Assembly: GCA_963765265.1 (NCBI GenBank)
Contig: CAVXVN010000006.1
Location: forward strand, 186,001-250,000
Direction: 5' to 3'
Length of the DNA stretch: 64,000 nucleotides
Source of the DNA: Bacillus_BD sp963765265
GTDB lineage: Bacteria; Bacillota; Bacilli; Bacillales; Cytobacillaceae
Each line of letters begins with the position of its first letter. The stretch's first letter is position 1. Below the pieces are notes generated by a model that was not told where the DNA came from, made no database searches, and saw only the letters and a program-made list of their open reading frames with translations. Shown here one piece after another: positions 8,556-18,921 of the stretch. Made by a program: the position numbers and the translations under genes.

Positions 8556-9962
8556 CTAGAGAATAAACTGACTTAAATCTTTATCTCGAGAAATGACACC
8601 TAATTTATCTTCAACATACTGAGGTGTAATGGTGATTTTTTCCATCGTTATTTCTGGTGCTTCAAATGATAAATCCTCAAGTAATTTTTCTAATATTGTA
8701 TGCAGACGTCTAGCACCAATGTTATCCGTATTTTGATTTACTTCAAAAGCTACTTCTGCAATCCTAGTTATAGCATCGTCAGAAAATTCAATTTGTATAC
8801 CTTCAGTTGCTAATAATGCGATATATTGTTTAATAAGTGCATTATCAGGCTCGACTAATATTTTAACAAAATCATCTGTTGTTAATTTCGTTAATTCTAC
8901 ACGAATCGGAAAGCGACCTTGTAGTTCTGGGATTAAGTCAGACGGTTTTGACATATGGAAAGCACCAGCGGCTATGAAAAGAACATGATCTGTTTTCACA
9001 AATCCATATTTAGTCGTTACAGTTGAACCCTCTACGATAGGCAGAATATCACGTTGAACTCCCTCACGTGAAACATCTGCCGACGAACCACCACTATTTT
9101 TACTTGCTATTTTATCAATTTCATCAATAAAAATAATGCCAGATTGTTCGGCACGGTAAACCGCTTCCTGAGTTACTTCATCCATGTCAATTAACTTCTG
9201 TGCTTCTTCCTGAGTCAATAATTTCCTTGCCTCAGAAACAGTCAACTTTCTCTTTTTTCTGCGCTTAGGCATTAAACTTCCTAAAGCATCTTGCATATTT
9301 AAACCCATTTGTTCCATCCCAGAACCTTGAAGCATATCAAACATGGATGGCTGTTGTTCTTCCACTTCAACTGTCACGATCTCATTTTCCAGTTCACCTA
9401 ATGCTAACTTTTCTTTCACAACTTTTCGTTTTTCTTGCTTGTTCAAATCATCGGTTGAATTGGTTTCCTGTTCAACCTGACCATTCCCACCACCAAATAA
9501 CATTTCAAGTGGATTTTTCATATTTGTTGCTTTCTTATTCGATGGTACTAACAATTCAACTAATCGTTGATTTGCATTTTGTTCTGATTGCCCCTTTACA
9601 TTGAGCATTTTTTCTTCTTTTACAAGTCTAACAGCTGTTTCTACAAGATCTCTGACCATTGATTCTACATCGCGACCAACATAACCGACTTCTGTAAATT
9701 TGGTTGCTTCTACTTTTACAAAGGGCGCATGCACAAGTTTCGCAATTCTCCTTGCAATTTCCGTTTTACCAACGCCTGTTGGCCCGATCATTAGAATGTT
9801 TTTTGGATTTATTTCATCTCTCATTTGATCATCAAGCAAGCTACGACGATACCTGTTACGGAGCGCTACTGCTACTGCCTTTTTAGCATCTTTCTGTGCA
9901 ATTATGTATTGGTCAAGTCGTTCAACAATTTGTCGAGGAGTTAAATTTAAACTATTTTCCAT
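8556..9962 (-). CDS. hslU: HslU (ClpY) unfoldase ATPase of the HslUV protease
   Basis: 468 residues from ATG 9962 (MENSLNLTPRQIVERLD). The start is chosen because AAGGGG lies upstream and the family begins here; a longer frame would run into hslV. Walker A GPTGVGKT is at about residues 60-67, and Walker B (IIFIDEIDKIA) follows the inserted I domain, which is rich in charged residues (about 110-250). The C-terminal tail ends in SQFIL, the part that docks into HslV. HslU unfolds substrates and feeds them to the HslV chamber. Confidence 0.97.
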   Translation of the reverse strand: MENSLNLTPRQIVERLDQYIIAQKDAKKAVAVALRNRYRRSLLDDQMRDEINPKNILMIGPTGVGKTEIARRIAKLVHAPFVKVEATKFTEVGYVGRDVESMVRDLVETAVRLVKEEKMLNVKGQSEQNANQRLVELLVPSNKKATNMKNPLEMLFGGGNGQVEQETNSTDDLNKQEKRKVVKEKLALGELENEIVTVEVEEQQPSMFDMLQGSGMEQMGLNMQDALGSLMPKRRKKRKLTVSEARKLLTQEEAQKLIDMDEVTQEAVYRAEQSGIIFIDEIDKIASKNSGGSSADVSREGVQRDILPIVEGSTVTTKYGFVKTDHVLFIAAGAFHMSKPSDLIPELQGRFPIRVELTKLTTDDFVKILVEPDNALIKQYIALLATEGIQIEFSDDAITRIAEVAFEVNQNTDNIGARRLHTILEKLLEDLSFEAPEITMEKITITPQYVEDKLGVISRDKDLSQFIL

Positions 9963-9979
9963 TTTTTTGGACCCCTTCC

Positions 9980-10522
9980 CTATAATTCTTCTACAATGAT
10001 ATGATCGTTTGTAAAAACACAAATTTCAGAAGCAATTTCTAGGGAAGCTTTTGCTATTTCTTTAGCAGTTAAGTTCTCACCAGAATATTTTTTTAAAGCA
10101 CGTCCTGCTGACAATGCATAATTGCCACCTGATCCAATTGCTAAAATACCATCGTCCGGCTCAATAACTTCTCCTGTTCCTGAAATAAGTAGTAAATTTT
10201 TATCATCCATAATAATGAGCATTGCTTCTAACCTTCTTAGTACTTTGTCGCTTCTCCACAATTTAGCTAGTTCAACAGCTGCACGTTGTAAATTTCCGTT
10301 ATATTCTTCCAGCTTAACTTCAAACAACTCAAAAAGTGTGAATGCATCTGCCACAGAGCCCGCAAATCCAGCCAATACTTTATCATTGAACAACTTTCTT
10401 ACCTTCCTTGCTGTATGTTTCATCACCACTGAATTTCCCATTGTTACTTGTCCATCACCAGCCATCGCACATTTTCCATTATGTTGAATAGCAAAAATAG
10501 TAGTTGCATGAAATTCTGCCAA
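9980..10522 (-). CDS. hslV: HslV (ClpQ) peptidase subunit of the HslUV protease
   Basis: 180 residues, a proteasome-beta-type N-terminal nucleophile hydrolase. MAEFHATTIFA suggests a short propeptide (MAEFHA) ahead of a Thr-Thr pair, as in the Bacillus cereus type, rather than the N-terminal Ser of Bacillus subtilis ClpQ. GSGGNYALSAGRAL and the sequence GDGQVTMG are family landmarks. It forms a double hexamer capped by HslU, the next gene 17 bases downstream. Complete. Confidence 0.96.
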   Translation of the reverse strand: MAEFHATTIFAIQHNGKCAMAGDGQVTMGNSVVMKHTARKVRKLFNDKVLAGFAGSVADAFTLFELFEVKLEEYNGNLQRAAVELAKLWRSDKVLRRLEAMLIIMDDKNLLLISGTGEVIEPDDGILAIGSGGNYALSAGRALKKYSGENLTAKEIAKASLEIASEICVFTNDHIIVEEL

Positions 10523-10599
10523 CGTAAAGCCTCCTTATTAACGAACCTTGTAGTGAAAATTTATCATACCAACGAAGAATAACCATTTCATTTTTAGTC

Positions 10600-11503
10600 T
10601 TATGCCCTTGGATGATGGTTCATATACGACTTTCTTAAATACTCATTCGTTACATGTGTATACACTTGTGTTGAGGACAGAAAGGAATGGCCTAAAAGTT
10701 CTTGCACGGTTCTAATATCAGCACCATTCTCCAATAGGTGTGTAGCAAACGAGTGACGGATCATATGGGGATGAATTTTCCCATTTAAAGTAGATTCCTC
10801 AATAATCTTATTTAAAACCACACGTATTCCTCTTGAGGTAAGTGGCCCTCCTCTAAAGTTAACAAACAAAAAATCATGCGAGTCATGATTTTCCATCAGT
10901 ATCTTCCGTCCATTTTGTATGTATTTTTCCATCGAGTCATGTGCAAAACTTCCAAAAGGGATATATCGATCTTTATTTCCTTTCCCATGTACGAGGACTG
11001 TCGATAAAAAGAAATCGAGATCCTTTAGCTGTACTTGACTGCATTCACCTACTCGAATTCCTGTCGCATATAAAAGCTCAAGTAGGGCAAGATTCCTTAA
11101 ACCAAGTGGTGTGTTCGTTTCGCAGACTTCAAACAATTGCTTGCATCTCTTCCCCGTAAAAAAAATCTGGTAACCTTTTTTCTAATTTAGGTATGGAAAC
11201 AAGGGAAAAAGGGTTATCTTTAATGATCTTTTCCCTTAGAAGAAATTTATAAAAACTACGTAAGCTGGAAATTTTTCTTGCAACGGATTTCCTAGCCAAC
11301 TTTTTCTCATACAATTTGGTCAAGTATATACGAATATCCAAATAGGAAACACTCTCTACTCTATCCATATTTTGTTCAGCCATAAATATAAAAAATTCTT
11401 TAATATCATGTTGATAAGACTCAATTGTATATTGTGAATAATTTCTTTCAATTTGTAAATATTCAATAAATAACGTTAACGAAATATTCATATTTTCAGC
11501 CAT
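10600..11503 (-). CDS. xerC: Tyrosine recombinase XerC (CodV), frame broken mid-gene
   Basis: With XerD at dif sites, XerC resolves chromosome dimers. The N-terminal SAM-like core-binding half (MAENMNISLTLFIEYLQIE, start 11503 behind AAGAGG) and the C-terminal catalytic half are in different frames. One extra base at about 11140 explains this, since LPDFFYGEEMQ then continues into LFEVCETNTPLGLRNL. Catalytic residues are all present: Arg in ATGIRVGE, Lys in HGKGNKDR, HMIRH, LGHSF and the Tyr in YTHVTNEYL. The restored protein has about 300 residues. It lies between trmFO and hslV, as in Bacillus subtilis codV. Confidence 0.93.
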
Positions 11504-11564
11504 TAAAACCACCTCTTGTGGGCTTACTATAGCATATCATACAACAAAAACCATCACAACAAAG

Positions 11565-12872
11565 TCACAAACTATTCATAAAGTTCTGAACTGATTCTAA
11601 TGCTCTTTTTGCATGTTGTTCATTACGTTCTTGTTTTTTTCTTATCTTTCCTGGAAGATCTGGAAATAATCCAAAGTTAGCATTCATTGGTTGGAAATTT
11701 TTTGAATTTGTTGTCGTAATATAGTTTGCCATACTTCCGATCGCAGTTTCAATCGGGAATTGCACTGGCTCTTTGCCAGTAAATATTCGAGCTGCATTTA
11801 TTCCTGCAATCAGTCCGCTTGCTGCCGATTCTACATAACCTTCTACCCCTGTCATTTGCCCAGCAAAGAATAAATCTTCACGACTGTTAAATTGATAGGT
11901 AGCTTTCAACACTTTTGGAGAATTGATAAATGTATTACGATGCATAACTCCATATCGGACAATCTCTGCATGTTCAAGTCCTGGAATTAGTTGAAGAACT
12001 TCCTTCTGTGCCCCCCATTTTAAATGAGTCTGGAACCCTACAATATTAAACAATGTACCAGCAGCATCATCTTGTCGAAGTTGAACGACTGCGAAAGGTT
12101 TTTTCCCTGTGCGCGGATCTTCAAGTCCAACAGGTTTCATGGGTCCAAAAAGCATTGTTTTTCTTCCTCTTTGTGCCATCTCTTCAATCGGCATACAACC
12201 TTCGAAAAAAACCTCTTTTTCAAACGCTTTTATAGGTGCTGTTTCAGCTGTGATGAGGGCATTGTAAAAAAGGTCAAATTCTTCTTCCGACATGGGACAA
12301 TTTAAATAAGCTGCCTCCCCTTTGTCATATCTAGATTTTAAATAGACTTTGTCCATATCAATACTGTCTTTCTCTATGATCGGAGCAGCCGCATCATAAA
12401 AGTAAAGATAGTCCTCCCCTGTTAACTCTTGTAATTGTTCTGAGAGGGCTTCACTAGTTAATGGGCCTGTAGCAATTACGGTTAGTCCTTCAGGTATTTT
12501 AGTAACTTCTTCATTTATTACCGTCACGTTGGGATGATTTTTAACTCGATCTGTTACTTTAGCCGCAAATTCATGTCGATCTACTGCTAAGGCACCACCT
12601 GCTGGAACTGCACAATCATCTGCAGATTGTATGATAACCGAATCAAGTAGACGCATTTCTTCTTTTAATACTCCAACTGCATTCGTTAACGTATTAGCTC
12701 TCAGTGAATTGCTACATACAAGCTCAGCAAATTGACTTGTGTGGTGTGCAGGTGTTTGTTTAACCGGTCTCATTTCATATAAGCGAACAGGAATATCCCT
12801 TTTTGCCAATTGCCAAGCCGCCTCACTACCAGCGAGTCCCGCTCCAATTACGTTTACAACTTTATTTGACAT
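11565..12872 (-). CDS. trmFO: tRNA (uracil-54-C5)-methyltransferase TrmFO, folate- and FAD-dependent
   Basis: 435 residues. The N-terminal FAD-binding motif GAGLAGSEAAWQLA is at about residues 10-23, and the family motifs HTSQFAELVCSNSLRAN and GQMTGVEGYVESAASGL are present. TrmFO makes ribothymidine-54 in the T-loop of tRNAs using methylenetetrahydrofolate, in contrast to the SAM-dependent TrmA. Lies between topA and xerC in the conserved order. The gap to topA (12873-13165, about 290 bases) shows no gene or clear signal. Confidence 0.96.
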   Translation of the reverse strand: MSNKVVNVIGAGLAGSEAAWQLAKRDIPVRLYEMRPVKQTPAHHTSQFAELVCSNSLRANTLTNAVGVLKEEMRLLDSVIIQSADDCAVPAGGALAVDRHEFAAKVTDRVKNHPNVTVINEEVTKIPEGLTVIATGPLTSEALSEQLQELTGEDYLYFYDAAAPIIEKDSIDMDKVYLKSRYDKGEAAYLNCPMSEEEFDLFYNALITAETAPIKAFEKEVFFEGCMPIEEMAQRGRKTMLFGPMKPVGLEDPRTGKKPFAVVQLRQDDAAGTLFNIVGFQTHLKWGAQKEVLQLIPGLEHAEIVRYGVMHRNTFINSPKVLKATYQFNSREDLFFAGQMTGVEGYVESAASGLIAGINAARIFTGKEPVQFPIETAIGSMANYITTTNSKNFQPMNANFGLFPDLPGKIRKKQERNEQHAKRALESVQNFMNSL

Positions 12873-13165
12873 AAATTAACCTCCATTTCGAAAAACAAAA
12901 CGTCTTTGAATAAAATGTTCTTAATCCTATCCGTTGACTGATAAGTACATGTTGATACCTTTATACTTTGATGCGTTTCGATACTGTAATTAGTCCATTT
13001 AATAAAAATAACATTTATATACTAGTATTTCAATAATCACTCATTCTGAATTTTACATGACGTTCCATTTAGAGTAATGTATTAGCACCTTATAAGAACC
13101 ATTTTATCCATTACTTTTCTTATCTTCGTTTCCATTTTCAAAGTGATACTTTCTATTCACAAAGG

Positions 13166-13190
13166 AAAAGAGTGAGTATTTTACTCACCC
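13166..13190 (-). terminator. Intrinsic terminator of topA
   Basis: On the minus strand GTGAGTA and TACTCAC form a 7-bp stem with a 3-base loop, followed by TCTTTTCC. It begins right after the topA stop codon and separates topA from trmFO. Confidence 0.8.
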
Positions 13191-13191
13191 T

Positions 13192-15270
13192 TTAACCTTG
13201 TGTTTCTTCTTTATAGTCACACTCTGCACATTGAACCTGAACACCCTTTTTAAGCTTTTTTTCTACTAAAATAGCTTCACATTTTGGGCAATTTCGCGGT
13301 AAAGGTTTATCCCACGAAAGAAAATCACATTCTGGGAAACGATTGCATCCATAAAAGATCCGACGCTTTTTACTTTTTCTTTCAATAATGTTACCTTCAT
13401 GACATTTTGGACACTTAACGCCAATCTCTTTCACAATCGCCTTTGTATTTCTACAATCCGGAAAATCACTACATGCCATAAATTTCCCATAACGTCCCAT
13501 TTTAAAGACCATTGGGTTTCCACATTGTTCACAATCTTCACCAGCAGGTTCATCTTTAATTTCAACTTTTTGCATTTCTTTTTCTGCTTTTTCAAGATGC
13601 TTTTCGAAATCTTGATAAAAATTATCGATGACTTGAACCCATTTCACTTGGCCATCTTCGACATGATCCAAATCTCTTTCCATTTTCGCTGTAAATTCAA
13701 CATCAATAATTTCAGGGAAAAATTCAACAATTAGATCCATGACAATTTCACCTAATTCAGTTGGAACAAACCGTTTATTATCAAGTGATACATACCCTCT
13801 TTTTTGAATGGTATCCAAAGTTGGGGCAAAAGTAGATGGACGACCAATTCCAAGTTCTTCAAGTGTTTTCACTAGACGTGCTTCTGTATAACGTGGTGGC
13901 GGTTGTGTAAAATGCTGTATTGGTTCTATTTCTTTTTTAATGATTTCGTCACCTTCTTGAATATCTGGCAGTTGACGATCTTTTTTATCCTCTGTGTTAT
14001 CATCTGTACTTTCAACGTACACTTTCATAAATCCTGGGAATTTTATTTTTGAACCTGTTGCTCTGAAAATGATCGGTCCATTTTTTAAGTCAACACTCAT
14101 CGTATCCATTACAGCTGATGACATTTGACTTGCAACAAAACGTTCCCAAATTAGTTTATAGAGTCTCAGTTGGTCTCTCGATAAAAACTCTTTTAAACTA
14201 CTTGGGTCTTTAAGTGTGCTTGTCGGTCTGATTGCTTCATGCGCATCTTGAGCGTTCGAATTTTTCTTTTCTTTCCGCTGTTCCTTTTGAACATAGTCAC
14301 TTCCATACGTTCTTTCAATATATTCAACCGCTTCAGCTTTAGCTACTTCCGAAATCCGAGTGGAGTCGGTCCTCATATATGTTATTAAACCAACTGTTCC
14401 TTCTTTCCCGAGATCAATTCCTTCATAAAGTTGTTGCGCAAGCATCATTGTCTTCCTTGCTCGAAAGTTTAACTTTCTGGCTGCTTCCTGCTGAAGTGAA
14501 GAAGTTGTAAATGGGACAGCAGGATTGCGACGACGTTCTTTCTTCGTGACCGTTTCAACAATAAAAGTATTGCCATCCATTTGATTTAACACTTCATCGA
14601 CTTCGGCTCTAGAAGTCAGATCGACTTTTTTATTGTCAATACCAAAGAATGAACCCTCAAAACTCTCTTTTCCTTTTAGAAATTCTCCATTTATTGTCCA
14701 ATACTCTTCAGGAATAAAAGCTTTGATTTCTTTTTCTCTATCAATGATTATATGAACAGCTACAGATTGAACTCTTCCTGCACTTAATCCCTTTTTTACC
14801 TTTTTCCACAGTAAAGGGCTAATATTGTATCCAACTAAGCGATCGAGTATTCTGCGTGCTTGTTGTGCATCTACTAAATCCATATTAATTGGACGCGGAT
14901 GTTTAAAAGACTCTAATATAGCATCCTTAGTTATTTCATTAAAAACAACGCGACAGTCTGAATGGACATCCATATTAAGACTATTTGCTAAATGCCAAGC
15001 AATGGCTTCCCCTTCACGATCCGGGTCAGCTGCGAGATAGATTTTTTTGGCTTTTTTTGCTGCAGTTTTTAATTCTTTTAAAACGGGACCTTTACCGCGA
15101 ATGGTAATATACTTTGGTTCAAAATGATTTTCTACATCGACACCCATTTGACTTTTAGGTAAATCGCGAATATGCCCCATGGATGCTTTAACTTTATATT
15201 TTTTCCCTAAATACTTTTCTATTGTTTTCGCCTTTGCAGGTGATTCAACTATTACAAGAAACTCCGACAT
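13192..15270 (-). CDS. topA: DNA topoisomerase I (type IA)
   Basis: 692 residues. Start at ATG 15270 (MSEFLVIVESPAKAKTIEKY) behind GAGGAGG; an upstream in-frame ATG has no site. Toprim domain at about residues 1-140 with DPDREGEAIAWHL, active-site Tyr in GLITYMRTDSTRIS near residue 310, and three C-terminal zinc fingers of the CxxC...CxxxxxC or CxxC type (about residues 570-685). It relaxes negative supercoils behind RNA polymerase. The gap 15271-15669 upstream is AT-rich and holds no gene, only a cre-like box listed separately. Confidence 0.97.
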   Translation of the reverse strand: MSEFLVIVESPAKAKTIEKYLGKKYKVKASMGHIRDLPKSQMGVDVENHFEPKYITIRGKGPVLKELKTAAKKAKKIYLAADPDREGEAIAWHLANSLNMDVHSDCRVVFNEITKDAILESFKHPRPINMDLVDAQQARRILDRLVGYNISPLLWKKVKKGLSAGRVQSVAVHIIIDREKEIKAFIPEEYWTINGEFLKGKESFEGSFFGIDNKKVDLTSRAEVDEVLNQMDGNTFIVETVTKKERRRNPAVPFTTSSLQQEAARKLNFRARKTMMLAQQLYEGIDLGKEGTVGLITYMRTDSTRISEVAKAEAVEYIERTYGSDYVQKEQRKEKKNSNAQDAHEAIRPTSTLKDPSSLKEFLSRDQLRLYKLIWERFVASQMSSAVMDTMSVDLKNGPIIFRATGSKIKFPGFMKVYVESTDDNTEDKKDRQLPDIQEGDEIIKKEIEPIQHFTQPPPRYTEARLVKTLEELGIGRPSTFAPTLDTIQKRGYVSLDNKRFVPTELGEIVMDLIVEFFPEIIDVEFTAKMERDLDHVEDGQVKWVQVIDNFYQDFEKHLEKAEKEMQKVEIKDEPAGEDCEQCGNPMVFKMGRYGKFMACSDFPDCRNTKAIVKEIGVKCPKCHEGNIIERKSKKRRIFYGCNRFPECDFLSWDKPLPRNCPKCEAILVEKKLKKGVQVQCAECDYKEETQG

Positions 15271-15430
15271 TTCAAAATCCTCCTCAAGAGGGATACTATC
15301 CACTTATTTCTATATCTGTTCCTCTAACTTAAAATATTCATTATTATTATCCATTTTAATAACATCTGTCAAATATAAGTAAAAACAATTTACAACATTC
15401 TTCTTATTTTAAATTTTTATTATTAAAATA

Positions 15431-15444
15431 AGTAAACGGTTTCA
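15431..15444. promoter_or_regulatory. cre-like box (possible CcpA site) between dprA and topA
   Basis: AGTAAACGGTTTCA matches the cre consensus TGWNANCGNTNWCA at 13 of 14 positions, with only the first T replaced by A. It lies about 160 bases upstream of topA in a 400-base AT-rich gap. CcpA control of topA would be unusual, so it may be a chance match. Confidence 0.3.
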
Positions 15445-15669
15445 GTTATAAATTATACAAAATTACACTTAAAATATTACCTGATAATAAATTCACTTCT
15501 TACATTTTCACAACAGAACTTATGATGCATAAATGTATAACAAATTTAATATATTTTCAACCCTTTTATTGTATATTTTTTTATAATTCGGTAAATGTCA
15601 AGAATAAAGAGTATTTTCCTTCATTATATAAACATTACATTCCATTTATTCCATTATACCATTTCAGGC

Positions 15670-16533
15670 TTAAATAAGTTCTTCAAGAATATCATCTGGT
15701 GTAAGTACTAACTTTGCCCCTTGTTTTATAAGTTCATTTGTTCCTACTGAACAGGAATTTAAAATATGCCCTGGAACAGCAAAAACTTCTCTTCCTTCAT
15801 GTACCGCATAATTTGCTGTAATTAATGAACCACTACTTTTTTTCGCTTCCACAACCAAGGTGCCTTTACTTATCCCCGCAATGATTCGATTGCGCATCGG
15901 AAAGTGCCATTTTTGCGGCCTTATATTAGGCGGATATTCAGAAATAACCAGGTGATTTTTCATCATTTCATGTGCTAATTGTATATTTTCTTTTGGATAT
16001 AAGTGATCAAAACCTCCTGCAATAACACCAATTGTATATCCTCCAAGACTTATAGCCATTTGATGGGCATGAGTATCAATTCCTGCAGCAAGCCCACTCA
16101 CAATGACGATTCGCTCTTCAATCAACTGGGGAAATAATAATTCAATCGATTTTTTACCAAATGTGGTTGCTTTCCGAGAACCTACTACAGCAAGTAGGCG
16201 ATCCATAGTTAACAAACTAGGATTTCCTTTTGTATAAAGGACCCATGGCGGTTTGTACGTTTCCAAAAGCATTGGTGGATATTCCGGTTCGAATATCGTA
16301 ATCGTTCGAATGCCTTTCTTTTCATATTCATTTATGGTATTCCTTATTCTTTGGGACTGCAAATCATCTTTGAGGGTGTTTTTAATGGCCGGTGAGAGGA
16401 GTTGGGTTTCAATTTCGTTTTGGTAAAGCCGATGTAAATCTGGATCCTTTTTGAGGATGGTCCATATACTGTTCCAATTAACTCCTCTGCAATGATGTAA
16501 ATGGATCAATCTATGTTTAAATTCGTTCATCAT
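15670..16533 (-). CDS. dprA: DNA-processing protein DprA (Smf)
   Basis: 287 residues. A Rossmann-like DNA-binding domain covers about residues 105-285, with VVGSRKATTFGKKSIELL, SGLAAGIDTHAH, GGFDHLYPKEN and the FPMRNRIIAGIS loop. DprA protects incoming single-stranded DNA and loads RecA during transformation; outside competence it is widely retained. ATG 16533 follows AGGAGG closely. It lies between sucD and topA as in Bacillus subtilis. Complete, slightly short at the C-terminus. Confidence 0.95.
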   Translation of the reverse strand: MMNEFKHRLIHLHHCRGVNWNSIWTILKKDPDLHRLYQNEIETQLLSPAIKNTLKDDLQSQRIRNTINEYEKKGIRTITIFEPEYPPMLLETYKPPWVLYTKGNPSLLTMDRLLAVVGSRKATTFGKKSIELLFPQLIEERIVIVSGLAAGIDTHAHQMAISLGGYTIGVIAGGFDHLYPKENIQLAHEMMKNHLVISEYPPNIRPQKWHFPMRNRIIAGISKGTLVVEAKKSSGSLITANYAVHEGREVFAVPGHILNSCSVGTNELIKQGAKLVLTPDDILEELI

Positions 16534-16635
16534 TAGCCTCCTATAATCATTAATGAAAGGTTTGATTACTATAAAATAGTAAGAAGTATCGTAGATTGCT
16601 GGAGAAAATTGAGAGACTTTATGGAAAGGGAAATA

Positions 16636-16661
16636 GCCCCTCTTTGAGAGAGGGACTTACT
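16636..16661 (-). terminator. Probable terminator of sucCD
   Basis: GTCCCTCTCTCAAAGAGGGGC on the minus strand folds into a stem of about 7 bp just past the sucD stop. The T run after it is short and interrupted, so its efficiency is uncertain. Confidence 0.55.
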
Positions 16662-16676
16662 CTTATACATACGTTA

Positions 16677-17579
16677 TTAATGTGTTTTACATTTTTCGTA
16701 AAGACCCTTTTCTTTTAACACAGAAATTAACGTTTCCCCCATAACTGAAGGTGTATCCGCTACTTGGATTCCACATTCATTCATGATACGGATCTTTTCA
16801 TCGGCTGTTCCTTTACCACCAGATATAATCGCACCAGCATGACCCATACGTTTTCCTGGAGGCGCTGTACGACCACCGATGAACCCAACAACAGGTTTGG
16901 TCATATTAGCTTTAACCCATTCAGCTGCTTCTTCTTCAGCTGTTCCACCGATTTCTCCAATCATAATAACAGCTTCTGTTTCAGGATCCTCATTAAACGC
17001 TTTTAAAACATCAATGAAATTTGTTCCATTGACAGGGTCTCCACCAATCCCAACAGCAGTTGTTTGACCAAGACCGGCTTGTGTTAGCTGATGTACAGCC
17101 TCATAAGTTAGTGTACCAGAGCGAGAAACGACACCTACATGTCCCTTTTTATGAATGTAACCTGGCATGATACCAATTTTACATTCATCTGCAGAAATCA
17201 CACCTGGACAATTGGGACCTACTAGGCGAGTGCTTTTTCCTTCCATATAACGTTTTACCTTTACCATGTCCAATACAGGGATATGCTCTGTAATACAGAT
17301 CACCAAATCCAGTTCAGCATCCACCGCTTCAATAATTGCATCTGCTGCAAAAGGAGCAGGTACATAAATAACCGATGCATTGGCACCAGTTGCTTCAACA
17401 GCAGCCTTTACTGTATTGAAAACGGGTACACCCTCTACTTCCTGTCCACCTTTACCTGGAGTTGTACCTCCAACAATCTTTGTTCCATATTCGATCATTT
17501 GCTTTGTATGAAAAAGAGCTGTAGAACCAGTAATCCCTTGGACAATTACTTTTGTATCTTTATTTATAAATACACTCAC
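16677..17579 (-). CDS. sucD: Succinyl-CoA synthetase alpha subunit
   Basis: 300 residues. N-terminal CoA-binding domain with VQGITGSTALFHTKQM, and the ligase domain with the phosphohistidine loop KRMGHAGAIISGGKGTA near residue 245. Together with SucC it converts succinyl-CoA to succinate with substrate-level phosphorylation in the TCA cycle. It starts 19 bases after sucC ends. Complete. Confidence 0.97.
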   Translation of the reverse strand: MSVFINKDTKVIVQGITGSTALFHTKQMIEYGTKIVGGTTPGKGGQEVEGVPVFNTVKAAVEATGANASVIYVPAPFAADAIIEAVDAELDLVICITEHIPVLDMVKVKRYMEGKSTRLVGPNCPGVISADECKIGIMPGYIHKKGHVGVVSRSGTLTYEAVHQLTQAGLGQTTAVGIGGDPVNGTNFIDVLKAFNEDPETEAVIMIGEIGGTAEEEAAEWVKANMTKPVVGFIGGRTAPPGKRMGHAGAIISGGKGTADEKIRIMNECGIQVADTPSVMGETLISVLKEKGLYEKCKTH

Positions 17580-17598
17580 AATGATTCTCCTTTCAGTC

Positions 17599-18758
17599 TT
17601 ATACTAATGAAACAATTTTTTGTGCACCGTCTGCCATTGATTCTGCTGCTACAATGTTAAGACCTGAATCTCCCAGAATTTGTTTTCCTAGTTCCACATT
17701 TGTGCCTTCTAAACGAACAACTAGTGGTATTTGAAGACTGATTTGCTTAGCTGCTTCTACCACACCCGTTGCAATGACATCACACTTCATAATGCCCCCA
17801 AAAATATTGACAAAGATTCCTTTAACATTAGGATCCGAAAGAATTATCTTAAACGCTTCTGTTACTTTTTCTGCTGTTGCACTCCCCCCTACGTCAAGGA
17901 AATTAGCCGGTTCTCCTCCGTAGTAATTGATGATATCCATTGTTGACATGGCAAGGCCTGCTCCATTTACCATACATCCAATATTTCCATCTAATGCAAC
18001 ATAACTTAAATCATATTTAGATGCTTCAATTTCCTTTGCATCTTCTTCTTCCAGATCACGATAAGCTAAGTACTATCTTTTTGTCTGTATAATGCATTTG
18101 AATCAAAATTTAATTTAGCATCTAAAGCCATTACTTTCCCATCACCTGTTACAACTAGTGGATTGATTTCAGCAATTGAACAATCCTTTTCGATATATGC
18201 ATTGTATAGACCCATCATAAATTTAACCGCTTGACCGATTAAATCATGTGGAATATTAATATTAAAAGCAATTCGTCGTGCTTGATATGGCATAAGTCCA
18301 ACAACTGGATCAATTTCTTCTTTAAAAATTTTTTCAGGCGTATTTTCTGCTACTTCTTCAATTTCTGTTCCACCTTCTTCAGATGCCATTAGAACAACAC
18401 GAGAAGTCGCGCGATCTAATACAAGACCCACGTAATATTCTTTTTTAATGTCGCAACCTTCTTCAATTAACAAACGTTTTACTTCTTTTCCTTCTGGACC
18501 TGTTTGATGTGTAACGAGCGTTTTCCCAAGAATTTCATTCGCATATGTACGGACTTCTTCTAAGTTTTTCGCTACTTTTACACCACCGGCTTTCCCACGC
18601 CCACCAGCATGAATTTGAGCTTTCACAACACAAATGTCAGTGCCAAGTTCTTTTGCTGCTTCTACAGCTTCTTCAACGGTAAAAGCTACCTTTCCATTTG
18701 GAACAGATACCCCATATTTTTTGAGGATTTCTTTTCCCTGGTACTCGTGAATATTCAT
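17599..18758 (-). CDS. sucC: Succinyl-CoA synthetase beta subunit (frame broken mid-gene)
   Basis: ATP-grasp subunit. MNIHEYQGKEILKKYGVSVP begins the protein; KAQIHAGGRGKAGGVK and IEEGCDIKKEYYVGLVLDR are family motifs. The first frame runs through ALYRQKD and then stops near 18070. The expected continuation, YRDLEEEDAKEIEASKYDL to MVNGAGLAMSTMD, is in another frame. The whole span is two bases longer than a 385-residue gene, so two nearby extra bases between 18066 and 18078 fit best. Downstream residues are normal, so I infer sequence error, not decay. Confidence 0.93.
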
Positions 18759-18921
18759 TTCCCATCCTCCTACTAAACTAGTAAAAACATTCTTACATCA
18801 TTTAAAATATTGAATATTCTAATTATTAAAGCAAATAAAAATATACTGCGCTTTCATTTTATATAATGAAAAGGAAGTTGTCTACCATAACGAATTAAAA
18901 ATATTCAGAAATTAGTTTCAA

